Origin: CAWFXC01 sp963819735
Lineage (GTDB): Bacteria; Actinomycetota; Acidimicrobiia; IMCC26256; DASPTH01
Length of the DNA stretch: 64,000 nt
Reading direction: 5' to 3'
Assembly: GCA_963819735.1 (NCBI GenBank)
Contig: CAWFXC010000004.1
Coordinates: 1-64,000 of the forward strand
Position 1 is the stretch's first letter; each line of letters begins with the position of its first letter. Position numbers and translations under genes: made by a program. Below are positions 55,430 to 63,629 of this stretch, one piece after another. The notes under the pieces are model-generated. The model ran no database searches. It was not told the DNA's origin and was given only the letters and a program-made list of their open reading frames with translations.

Positions 55430-56212
55430 CTACTGACTCCAGGCGGTTTGCAGGCCCTTGGCCAACCACGCGCTGGTGCGGCTCGCGCCGTCGACGGTGA
55501 GGTGCACGAGGTCATCGACGCGGACCTGGTGGTACGCGCCGCTGTAGTAGAGGCTCTGCGCGTACTTCCCGTTGCTGTCGCTGAGCGCCTGCCACCAGTC
55601 GGCGGTGCCGCCCGCGGCCGGCGCGAGGTCGAACGCGTCGTTGTACGCGAGCTTGGTGGCCACGTCGGTCTTGAGTTGGTAGTTGACGCCGGTCGGGTCG
55701 GGTGGCATCGGGGGCGAGGTGACCCACAGCACGTGGAGGGTCCGGCCGTCCATCGCCACGATGTCGGACGGCGCGTGCAGGTAGTCGATGATGCGGTGCG
55801 CGGTGTCGCTCCAGGCCTGGAAGAACTGCGGGGAGCCGTAAACGATCCCGCCGGTTTGCGCGCACGCGGCGGAGCACGCGCCCGCCCACTCGATCACGAC
55901 GGTGTCGACGTCGGGGTGCGCGGCGAGTTGGGCCTTCACGTAGTCGAGCGGCGCGAGGCCGTTCACGGGGTCGAGCAGCCCGGACCCGTTGATGTGCCCG
56001 TCGTAAAATGTCACGTCGAGGCCGAGCCTCTGCATCACTGCCGGCGCAACGGCGAACGTGTTGCCCATCAGCGAGTCGCCGATGAGCAGAACGGCGTGGT
56101 GGTCGGCATCCGGTGCGACGGTCGGGGTCGGGTTGGCGATCGAGCACGACGCCAGGCTCACCGCCAGCCCCACGGCCAGCAGGAGCACCCCGAGATTCGT
56201 GCGCGACCGCAT
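55430..56212 (-). CDS. SGNH/GDSL-type lipoprotein
   Basis: The 260-residue protein starts MRSRTNLGVLLLAVGLAVSL followed by the lipobox ASC, so it is a membrane-anchored lipoprotein. The mature part has HHAVLLIGDSLMGNTFAVAP (block I, GDS), an N/G region near FYDGHINGSGLLD and the C-terminal DDLVHLTVDG (D-x-x-H block V). The fold is that of esterases or O-acetyl hydrolases acting on surface glycans. Two additional cysteines (GACSAACAQ) may form a disulfide. ATG 56212 is chosen because it gives a clean signal peptide. Longer starts exist upstream. Confidence 0.78.
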   Translation of the reverse strand: MRSRTNLGVLLLAVGLAVSLASCSIANPTPTVAPDADHHAVLLIGDSLMGNTFAVAPAVMQRLGLDVTFYDGHINGSGLLDPVNGLAPLDYVKAQLAAHPDVDTVVIEWAGACSAACAQTGGIVYGSPQFFQAWSDTAHRIIDYLHAPSDIVAMDGRTLHVLWVTSPPMPPDPTGVNYQLKTDVATKLAYNDAFDLAPAAGGTADWWQALSDSNGKYAQSLYYSGAYHQVRVDDLVHLTVDGASRTSAWLAKGLQTAWSQ

Positions 56213-56388
56213 ACCGAGGTTTCGACTCGCGCGGTGCGTGACTGAACCGCGAGGTTCGGGCAGCAGGTCGCGACGCATGAAGGGCCGCAAATTACCGGCT
56301 GCCGGGGCCCGAGCCGGTGACGGGCGCACCGGAAAGGGCGGCGGCGGTGGGTTCTGTCCCATTCCGGCACGCCGGTACCATCGACACG

Positions 56389-57288
56389 ATGGAGACCGTC
56401 GACGATGTCCGCACCGCGCTGGCCGATCACCAGTACCTGGCCGATGAGGGCCTCGCCACCGCCATCTTCCTGGCTATCCGCTTGCAACGGCCGCTGCTCC
56501 TCGAGGGCGAGGCGGGCGTCGGCAAGACCGAGGTGGCCAAGGTGCTCGCCCGTTGGACCGGTGGGGAGCTGGTCCGGCTGCAGTGCTACGAGGGGATCGA
56601 CGCCGCCCAGGCCGTCTACGAGTGGGACTACTCGCGCCAGCTGCTCCACCTGCGGGCGGTCGAGGCCGGGGGTGGTGAGGTCGTCGAGGACGAGCTCTAC
56701 TCGGAGAAGTTCCTGGTGAAGCGGCCGCTCCTCCGGGCCATCGCGTACGAGCACGACGCGCTCGGTGCCACCGCGCCGCCGGTGCTCCTCGTCGACGAGG
56801 TCGACCGCGCCGACGACGAGTTCGAAGCGTTCCTGCTCGAGATCCTCTCCGACTACACCGTCACCGTGCCCGAGCTCGGCACGTTCAGCGCGGCCGTGCC
56901 ACCACTGGTGGTCGTCACGTCGAACCGCACGCGCGACGTCCATGACGCGTTGAAGCGTCGGTGTCTCTACCACTGGATCTCCCACCCCGACTTCGAGCGC
57001 GAGCTGGCCATCCTGCGCGTGCGCGCCCCCGAGGTGCCCGACACACTGGCGCGACAGGTCGCGGCCGCGGTCGAGGTGCTGCGAGGTCTCGATCTCTACA
57101 AGCCCCCCGGCGTGGCGGAGACGATCGACTGGGCCAACGCGCTCGCCGCGCTCGGTCACAGCCAGATCGACGAGCGCGCGGTCGGCGTCACGCTCGGCAC
57201 GATCCTGAAGTACCGCGAGGATCAGGAACGCACGCGCGCGCACGGGATCGACCAGTTGGTCAACGCGGCCACGGCGCGCGGTGCTTGA
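56389..57288 (+). CDS. MoxR/CoxD-type AAA+ ATPase
   Basis: The 299-residue AAA+ protein has Walker A GEAGVGKT (40-47), Walker B PVLLVDEVDRADDEF and sensor 1 VVVTSNRTRDVHDALKRRCL. RCLYHWISHPDFEREL is typical of the MoxR/CoxD group. These ATPases work with VWA-domain CoxE proteins to mature or activate molybdenum hydroxylases such as CO dehydrogenase. ATG 56389 (METVDDVRTALAD) is the family start. Its end overlaps the next GTG by eight bases. Confidence 0.88.
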   Translation: METVDDVRTALADHQYLADEGLATAIFLAIRLQRPLLLEGEAGVGKTEVAKVLARWTGGELVRLQCYEGIDAAQAVYEWDYSRQLLHLRAVEAGGGEVVEDELYSEKFLVKRPLLRAIAYEHDALGATAPPVLLVDEVDRADDEFEAFLLEILSDYTVTVPELGTFSAAVPPLVVVTSNRTRDVHDALKRRCLYHWISHPDFERELAILRVRAPEVPDTLARQVAAAVEVLRGLDLYKPPGVAETIDWANALAALGHSQIDERAVGVTLGTILKYREDQERTRAHGIDQLVNAATARGA

Positions 57289-58429
57289 GCCCGACGAAGC
57301 TGCCGGCACCGACGCGCTGCCCGAGCTCGACCGCATCGCGGTGGGCTTCGCGCGTGTCCTGCGGGCGGCCGGCCTCGCGGTACCGGTCGGGAGCACGATC
57401 ACGTTCGTCGAGGCGCTGGCCGCGGTCGGCGTCGGCCGACGGGAGTCGGTCTACTGGGCCGGCCGGGCCACGCTGCTGCACCAACCGGAAGACGTCGAGA
57501 TCTACGACCGGTCGTTCGCGGCGTGGTGGGAGCACATCCACGAGGTGTCGTTCGGGGGCGCGCCCGTCGTGCGCGAGGTGATGCTCGCGTTCGACACCGG
57601 AGGTGAAGACGAACCCGACGCGGGCGACGACACCGAGGAGAACGAATCGGAGTTGCTGTCGGTGCGCTACAGCCGCGCCGAAGTGCTCCGCCAGCGCGAC
57701 TTCGCGCACTACAGCCCCGACGAGTTCGCCGAGGCGCGCCGGCTGATGGCCGACCTCCGCCTGACCGGCGCGACCCGGCGCTCGCGTCGCATGCGGCCGA
57801 GTCGCCGCAACCGCGGCCGTCCCGATCTCCGGCGGACCGTCCGGCGGGCCATCCGGTCGGGCGGTGAGCCCATCAACCGCGCGTTCGTCGAGCCCGCCGA
57901 CCGGCCGCGTCGCCTCGTGCTGCTGTGCGACGTGAGCGGGTCGATGGAGGCTTACGCGCGCGGGCTGGTCCGCTTCCTGCACGCCGCGGTCGTGGGTCGC
58001 GGGCGGGTCGAGGCGTTCGCAGTGGGCACCCGGCTCACCCGGATCACGCGCGAGCTCTCGTCGCGCGATCCCGACGCCGCGCTCGCGGCGGCAGCCCGGC
58101 GCGTCACCGACTGGTCGGGCGGCACCCGCCTCGGTGAGGGGCTCCGCCAGTTCAACGACGAGTGGGGAGTGCGGGGCATGGCCCGCGGCGCGGTGATCGT
58201 CATCCTCTCCGACGGCTGGGATCGGGGTGATCCCGCGGTGCTCGGCGAGCAGATGGAGCGCCTCCACCGGGTGGCCTACAAGGTGGTGTGGGTGAACCCG
58301 CTGAAGTCGTCGCCGAACTTCGCGCCGCTGGCGCGCGGAATGGCGGCGGCCCTCCCGCACGTTGACGAATTCGTCGAGGGCCACTCGCTGGCATCGTTGG
58401 AATACCTCGCCGAGGTCGTGTCCCGGTAG
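57281..58429 (+). CDS. VWA-domain CoxE-like protein
   Basis: The 382-residue protein has an N-terminal region (FARVLRAAGLAVPVGSTITF), a charged linker (GGEDEPDAGDDTEENE, then RRSRRMRPSRRNRGRPDLRR) and a C-terminal VWA domain with the MIDAS motif DVSGSM in VLLCDVSGSMEAYARG plus DWSGGTRLGEGL and ILSDGWDRGD. CoxE with MoxR forms the chaperone pair of aerobic CO dehydrogenase-type enzymes. GTG 57281 overlaps the ATPase gene. Confidence 0.88.
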   Translation: MLEPDEAAGTDALPELDRIAVGFARVLRAAGLAVPVGSTITFVEALAAVGVGRRESVYWAGRATLLHQPEDVEIYDRSFAAWWEHIHEVSFGGAPVVREVMLAFDTGGEDEPDAGDDTEENESELLSVRYSRAEVLRQRDFAHYSPDEFAEARRLMADLRLTGATRRSRRMRPSRRNRGRPDLRRTVRRAIRSGGEPINRAFVEPADRPRRLVLLCDVSGSMEAYARGLVRFLHAAVVGRGRVEAFAVGTRLTRITRELSSRDPDAALAAAARRVTDWSGGTRLGEGLRQFNDEWGVRGMARGAVIVILSDGWDRGDPAVLGEQMERLHRVAYKVVWVNPLKSSPNFAPLARGMAAALPHVDEFVEGHSLASLEYLAEVVSR

Positions 58430-58493
58430 ACATGCGGCCGAGCGTGAGTGAGCCTGAAGTGATCAGGAACGAGCACCACAGCAGGAGCGTGTG

Positions 58494-58811
58494 ATGAAAG
58501 AAGTGCTGGACGACATCGAACGCTGGCGGGCCGACGGCCACCGCGTCGCCGTGGCCCGGGTGGTGGCGCTCGAGGGTTCGGCGCCGCGCGACCCCGGCGC
58601 CACGATGGTGGTGAACGACGCCGGCGAGGTGGCGGGCTCCGTCTCCGGCGGCTGCGTCGAGGGCGCGGTGGTGGAAGCATCGCTCGAGGTGCTCGCGGGC
58701 ACGCGCGAACGCGGCGTGATCACGTTCGGCTACTCCGACGACGAGGCCTTCTCCGTCGGGCTCACCTGTGGCGGCACGATTCATCTCTACGTCGAGCCCA
58801 TCGACTGGTAA
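58494..58811 (+). CDS. XdhC/CoxI family N-terminal-domain protein
   Basis: The 105-residue protein is the short XdhC N-terminal domain: RVAVARVVALEGSAPRDPGA, MVVNDAGEVAGSVSGGCVEG and FSVGLTCGGTIHLYVEPI. The cysteine of SGGCVEG and that of LTCGG are those implicated in binding or sulfurating the molybdenum cofactor. ATG 58494 follows GCAGGAG, and its stop overlaps the next ATG. It is split from the C-terminal domain, which the next gene encodes. Confidence 0.85.
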   Translation: MKEVLDDIERWRADGHRVAVARVVALEGSAPRDPGATMVVNDAGEVAGSVSGGCVEGAVVEASLEVLAGTRERGVITFGYSDDEAFSVGLTCGGTIHLYVEPIDW

Positions 58812-59599
58812 TGAGCGACACGCCCGTCTACGAAGCGCTCCGCGACGCGCTGCGCGAGGAGCGGCCGGTCGCCCTGGCTTCCGTCACCGCGGGGCCGGGG
58901 ATCGGGGCCAAGTTGCTCGTACGCCCCGACGGCAGCACCGTCGGCTCGCTCGGCGATCCCGGCCTCGACCGGGTCGCGGGCCGCGACGCCCTGGGCGAGC
59001 TGGAGGCCGGGCTCACCTCGATCCGCCACTACGGCGAGCACGGCGAGGCGCGTGAAGACACCGTCTCGGTGTTCATCGAGTCGTTCGCGCCGCCGCCGCG
59101 CATGATCATCTTCGGTGCCGTCGACTTCACGCGCGCGCTGGCGAGCGTGGCCAAGGTGCTCGGTTACCGCGTCGTCGTGTGCGACGCCCGCGCCGTCTTC
59201 GCGACCCGGCAGCGGTTCCCGATGGCCGACGACGTGGTCAACGAGTGGCCCAACCGCTACCTCGAGAAGGTCGGCGATCAACTCGGGCCTCGCGACGCGG
59301 TATGCGTGCTCACCCACGACACCAAGTTCGACGTTCCCGCGATCGTGGGTTCGTTGGCGACGAAGGTCGGCTACCTCGGCGCGATGGGGTCGCGGCGCAC
59401 GCACGCCAATCGGGTGGCGCGGTTGCGCGAGGCCGGGGTCACCGACGAAGGACTGGAACGGGTGATGGCCCCGATCGGGCTCGACATCGGCGCCCGCACC
59501 CCCGAGGAGACCGCGGTTTCGATCTGCGCCGAGATCATCGCGGTGCGCACCGGCCGAGAGGCGAAGTCGTTGCGCGACGCCAGCGGCGACATCCACTAG
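58811..59599 (+). CDS. XdhC/CoxF family C-terminal-domain protein
   Basis: The 262-residue protein has a short N-terminal domain (EERPVALASVTAGPGIGAKL), then the XdhC Rossmann domain: RMIIFGAVDFTRALASVAKV, VVCDARAVFATRQRF, VLTHDTKFDVPAIVGSLA and YLGAMGSRRTHANR, LDIGARTPEETAVSICAEII. It inserts sulfurated molybdenum cofactor into xanthine or CO dehydrogenase-type enzymes. ATG 58811 overlaps the preceding gene. No coxLMS or xdh structural gene is in the window. Confidence 0.85.
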   Translation: MSDTPVYEALRDALREERPVALASVTAGPGIGAKLLVRPDGSTVGSLGDPGLDRVAGRDALGELEAGLTSIRHYGEHGEAREDTVSVFIESFAPPPRMIIFGAVDFTRALASVAKVLGYRVVVCDARAVFATRQRFPMADDVVNEWPNRYLEKVGDQLGPRDAVCVLTHDTKFDVPAIVGSLATKVGYLGAMGSRRTHANRVARLREAGVTDEGLERVMAPIGLDIGARTPEETAVSICAEIIAVRTGREAKSLRDASGDIH

Positions 59600-59655
59600 C
59601 GCAACTGCGCGCACCGCAACCCGGAGCACTGAACTCGAACAGGAGCGGGACCACC

Positions 59656-60402
59656 ATGGACTACGGCATCGCGGGACGGCGGGCGGCGGTCGCCGCCGCA
59701 TCGACCGGGTTGGGCCTGGCCACCGCGCGCGCGTTGGCGGCTGAAGGCGTCACCGTCGCCATCTGCAGCCGCTCCCGCGAGCGCATCGATGCCGCGGCCG
59801 CCGAGATCGGACCCAACGCGGTGCCCCTGGTCGGCGACGTCTCGACCGAGGAAGGCGCCGCGGCGTTCGTCCGCGACGCGCGCGACGCGATCGGCGGCAT
59901 CGACATCCTGGTGGCCAACGGTGGGGGACCACCGGCGGGCAACTTCACCTCGACCGACCTCGCGCAGTACCGCCAGGCGATCGAGCTCAACTGCCTGAGC
60001 GCGATCGCGATGTGTTACGAGGCGGTGCCCGCGATGCGAGAGCAGCAGTGGGGGCGCGTGCTCGCGATCACGTCGTACGGGGTGCGCCAGCCGATCGCCG
60101 GGCTCATCCTCTCGAACGTCGCCCGCTCGGGGCTCACCGCGTTCCTCAAGACCCTCGCCCGCGAGGTGGCCGCCGACGGCGTCACCGTGAACTCGTTGCA
60201 GCCCGGCCTGCACGACACCGATCGGCTGCGGGGCCTCTACGGCGGCGACGCCGCGGCCGCGGCGGCGGCGGTACCGGCCGGTGTGCTGGGCCGGCCCGAG
60301 GATTTCGGGGCCATCGCGACGTTCTTCTGCTCCGATGCCGCGCGCTTCGTGACCGGCACCGCGCTCCCCGTCGACGGTGGGACCTACACAGGTCTGCTCT
60401 GA
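59656..60402 (+). CDS. Atypical short-chain dehydrogenase/reductase
   Basis: The 248-residue protein has the SDR frame: RAAVAAASTGLGLATARALA with the NAD(P) glycine motif, VANGGGPPAG, ELNCLSAIAMCYEAVP and PVDGGTYTGLL. The region that normally reads S-x12-Y-x3-K is SYGVRQPIAGLILSNVARSG, so the catalytic Tyr and Lys are missing (L and A/R stand there). That pattern is seen in a divergent SDR subgroup with SNxxR in place of YxxxK. Its substrate and even its activity are open. ATG 59656 follows AGGAGCGGG. Confidence 0.8.
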   Translation: MDYGIAGRRAAVAAASTGLGLATARALAAEGVTVAICSRSRERIDAAAAEIGPNAVPLVGDVSTEEGAAAFVRDARDAIGGIDILVANGGGPPAGNFTSTDLAQYRQAIELNCLSAIAMCYEAVPAMREQQWGRVLAITSYGVRQPIAGLILSNVARSGLTAFLKTLAREVAADGVTVNSLQPGLHDTDRLRGLYGGDAAAAAAAVPAGVLGRPEDFGAIATFFCSDAARFVTGTALPVDGGTYTGLL

Positions 60403-60425
60403 CCGCCAGGGCCTACGCTCTCGGC

Positions 60426-61070
60426 ATGGGTTCGGAGCGCGATTCACGCATTCTCACGCTCCCCAACGTGATCTCGTTGGCCCGGCTCGCCTGCGCGCCG
60501 GTGTTCGTGTGGCTCCTCGCCGACGATCACCTGCTCGCGGCCGCGGCGCTGCTCGCGGTGCTCGGTGCATCCGACTGGGTCGACGGCTGGATCGCCCGGC
60601 ACTTCGATCAGGGCAGCGATCTCGGCAAGGTGCTCGACCCGGTCGCCGACCGGATCCTCCTGCTCGTCGCCGCCATCGCGTTGCTGATCCAGGGGAGCGT
60701 GCCGATCGTCGTGGGGGTGCTGGTGCTCGCCCGTGAGCTCCTCGTGAGCGTGGCCGCGTTGGTCCTGGCCGCGGCGGGCGCCCGGCGCATCGACGTCCAG
60801 TGGGTCGGCAAGGCGGGCACGCTCGCGCTGATGTTCGCCTTCCCGCTCTTCCTGTGGGCCGACGCCATCCACGGCACCGGTCACGACGCGGTGCTGGCCA
60901 CCGCATGGTTCTTCACCGTGAGCGGCCTCGGGCTCAGCTACTACGCCGCGTTCACCTACGTGCCCATCGCGCGCGAGGCGTTGCGCGAGGGGCGGCACAA
61001 CCGAACCGTGAGTCCGGCGGGCGGGCCGCCCGGCGCGCGCACGGCAGGGGAGAGGAGCGTGGCCCGGTGA
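60426..61070 (+). CDS. CDP-alcohol phosphatidyltransferase (PgsA-like)
   Basis: The 214-residue membrane protein has the full CDP-alcohol motif: DWVDGWIARHFDQGSDLGKV followed by LDPVADR (D-x2-D-G-x2-A-R-x8-G-x3-D-x3-D). About five or six membrane helices are present. TLPNVISLARLACAPVFVWL is typical of phosphatidylglycerophosphate synthase, but specificity for another alcohol such as inositol phosphate cannot be ruled out. A basic tail of about 25 residues ends it. The next gene's GTG overlaps its stop. Confidence 0.85.
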   Translation: MGSERDSRILTLPNVISLARLACAPVFVWLLADDHLLAAAALLAVLGASDWVDGWIARHFDQGSDLGKVLDPVADRILLLVAAIALLIQGSVPIVVGVLVLARELLVSVAALVLAAAGARRIDVQWVGKAGTLALMFAFPLFLWADAIHGTGHDAVLATAWFFTVSGLGLSYYAAFTYVPIAREALREGRHNRTVSPAGGPPGARTAGERSVAR

Positions 61071-63556
61071 AGGCGGTCATCCTCGCGGGCGGTGAGGGCA
61101 CGCGCCTGCGGCCGCTCACCAGCAACACTCCGAAGCCGATGATGCCGTTGGCGAACAAGCCGATGATGGAACACATCGTCAACCTCCTGTCGCTGCACGG
61201 CTTCGACGAGATCGTGGTGACGGTCGCCTTCCTCGCCAACCAGATCCGCGACTACTTCGGCGACGGCTCCGACTTCGGTGTCACCATGCGCTACGCCACC
61301 GAAGACTCGCCCCTCGGCACCGCGGGTTCGGTGCGCAACGCGGCCGACGAGCTCGACGACACGTTCCTCGTGATCTCGGGCGACGTGCTCACCGACATCG
61401 ACCTCACCGCGTTCGTGAAGGCGCACCGCGACGCCGGCGCGGCGGCGTCGATCGCGTTGAAGCACGTCGAGAACCCGCTCGAGTTCGGGATCGTGATCAC
61501 GCAGTCCGACGGCACCATCGAACGGTTCCTGGAGAAGCCCACATGGGGTGAGGTCTTCTCCGACACCATCAACACCGGGATCTACGTGCTCGAGCCCGAG
61601 GTGTTCGAGTACATCGAGTCCGGCGCGGTGGTCGACTTCTCGGGCGACGTGTTCCCCGCGCTGCTCGCCGACGGCCACACGCTCCACGGCCACGTCGCCG
61701 AGGGCTACTGGGAAGACGTCGGCACGCTCGAGGCCTACATCCGCTCGCACGCCGACGTCCTCGACCAGCGGGTGCGGGTCGAGATCGACGGCTTCCAGCT
61801 CGGCGACCGGCGCTGGATCGGCACCGACGTCGAGATCAGCCCCGAGGCGCGCATCGAGGAGCCGGTCGTCGTCGGCGACAGCTGCCGCATCGAGGCCGGC
61901 GCGCACCTCCGCCCCTACACCGTGCTCGGCACCGACGTGATCGTGAAGGCCGACGGCTTCCTCGAACGGGCGATCTGCCACGACCACGTCTACGTCGGCC
62001 CGGGCGCCAACCTGCGCGGCTGCGTGATCGGTCGCAACACCGACCTCCGGGCGCACGTGCGCGTCGAAGAGGGAACGGTCGTCGGCGACGAGTGCTTCGT
62101 CGGGCAGGACGCGGTCATCAACCCGAACGTCAAGGTGTACCCGTTCAAGACGGTCGAGTCCGGCGCGATCGTTACGTCGTCGATAGTGTGGGAGAGCCGG
62201 GGCGCCCGCACCCTGTTCGGGCGACGCGGCGTGCGCGGCCTCGCCAACGTCGACGTCAACCCCGAGGTCGCGGTACGGCTGGCCACTGCCTACGGCACCG
62301 CGCTCCCCAAGGGTTCGACCATCACCACGAGTCGCGACACGAGCCGCATCGCCCGCGCGCTCAAGCGCGCGCTCATCGCGGGGATCAACCTGTCGGGTGT
62401 CAACGTCGAAGACATCGAGCTCGCCACCGTGCCGCTCACCCGCTTCCAGGTGCGCAACAGCCTCTCGCAGGGCGGCATCACCGTGCGCCTCGCGCCCGGC
62501 GATCCCGACACCGTCGAGATCCGCTTCTTCGACCGCGACGGTCGCGACCTCGATCCCGGCCTGCAGCGGAAGATCGAACGGCTGCTCTACCGCGAGGACT
62601 ACCGCCGCGCGTTCGGTGGCGACATCGGCGACATCGTGTTCCCGCCCCGTTCGCTCGAGTTCTACTCCGCCGCCCTCGAACGGGTCGTCGACATCGACCG
62701 GGTGAGCGAGCGCGCGTTCAAGATCGTGCTCGACTACTCGTTCGGCGCCGCGTCGATCGTCATGCCCAGCCTGCTCACGAAGCTCGGCGCCGAGGTGCTC
62801 GCGGTCAACCCGTTCGCGTCCACGTCGTCGGCCACCTCGACCGCCGAGGTGCGCGACAAGCAGGTGGCGCGCATCGCCGAGCTCGTGCGCGTGTCGGGGA
62901 GCGACCTCGGCTTCGTCATCGATCCCGAAGGCGAGCTCGCCATCACCGTCGACGACACCGGCCACGTGCTCGCGGGCGACGAGCTCCTGCTCGCGATCGT
63001 GGCCCTCATCGCCGAGGCCGAGCCCACCGCGAGCGTGGCGGTGCCGGTGAACGTCACCGGCGCGGTCGAACGGATCCTCACCGCCGACAACGCGGTGGTG
63101 CGCACCAAGCTCTGGGGCGCCAGCCTGATGGAGACCGCCACCGCCCGCGCGGTGATGTTCGCGGGCACGCCCGACGGCGGCTGCATCTGGCCCGAGTTCC
63201 TGCCCGCCTACGACGCCGCGGTCACCCTGGTGAAGCTCCTCGACCTCCTCGCCGCCACCGACCGTTCCCTCGGTTCGGTCGTGGCCTCGCTCCCCGCGAT
63301 CCACGTCGCCCACGAGACGATCGTCACCCCGTGGGAGCGCAAGGGCACGGTGATGCGCGAGATCGTCGAACGGGCCGGCTCCCGCGAGGTCGAGCTGATC
63401 GACGGCGTGAAGGTGGTCGACGGCGAGGAGTGGGCGCTCGTGCTGCCCGACCCCGACGAAGCGCTCACGCACGTCTGGGCCGAGGCGGGGAGCGAAGCGG
63501 CGGCACGAGAGCTCGCGCAGGACTACGTGCGGCGCATCCGTACCGTGCTCGGCTGA
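61067..63556 (+). CDS. GDP-mannose pyrophosphorylase fused to phosphomannomutase-like domain
   Basis: The 829-residue protein starts with a nucleotidyltransferase domain (LAGGEGTRLRPLTSNTPKPM, VISGDVLTDIDLTAF, EKPTWGEVFSDTINTGIYVL, residues about 1-235). Then come hexapeptide beta-helix repeats (about 250-370) and a phosphohexomutase-like domain (about 385-829). In that last domain the serine loop TASHNP is replaced by SQGGITVRLAP, and the magnesium loop DGDGDR reads DPEGEL. The mutase half therefore appears inactive and probably structural or regulatory, as in known long bacterial mannose-1-phosphate guanylyltransferases. It would supply GDP-mannose for envelope glycans. The start is GTG 61067 after GGGGAGAGGAGCG. 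Confidence 0.87.
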   Translation: MKAVILAGGEGTRLRPLTSNTPKPMMPLANKPMMEHIVNLLSLHGFDEIVVTVAFLANQIRDYFGDGSDFGVTMRYATEDSPLGTAGSVRNAADELDDTFLVISGDVLTDIDLTAFVKAHRDAGAAASIALKHVENPLEFGIVITQSDGTIERFLEKPTWGEVFSDTINTGIYVLEPEVFEYIESGAVVDFSGDVFPALLADGHTLHGHVAEGYWEDVGTLEAYIRSHADVLDQRVRVEIDGFQLGDRRWIGTDVEISPEARIEEPVVVGDSCRIEAGAHLRPYTVLGTDVIVKADGFLERAICHDHVYVGPGANLRGCVIGRNTDLRAHVRVEEGTVVGDECFVGQDAVINPNVKVYPFKTVESGAIVTSSIVWESRGARTLFGRRGVRGLANVDVNPEVAVRLATAYGTALPKGSTITTSRDTSRIARALKRALIAGINLSGVNVEDIELATVPLTRFQVRNSLSQGGITVRLAPGDPDTVEIRFFDRDGRDLDPGLQRKIERLLYREDYRRAFGGDIGDIVFPPRSLEFYSAALERVVDIDRVSERAFKIVLDYSFGAASIVMPSLLTKLGAEVLAVNPFASTSSATSTAEVRDKQVARIAELVRVSGSDLGFVIDPEGELAITVDDTGHVLAGDELLLAIVALIAEAEPTASVAVPVNVTGAVERILTADNAVVRTKLWGASLMETATARAVMFAGTPDGGCIWPEFLPAYDAAVTLVKLLDLLAATDRSLGSVVASLPAIHVAHETIVTPWERKGTVMREIVERAGSREVELIDGVKVVDGEEWALVLPDPDEALTHVWAEAGSEAAARELAQDYVRRIRTVLG

Positions 63557-63629
63557 CGTCCCTGGGGCTGAGGCGCTCGAGCGCAGCCGGGCTCGGGGGA
63601 ACGTCGGGCGGGCGGCGTACTATCCGGCC

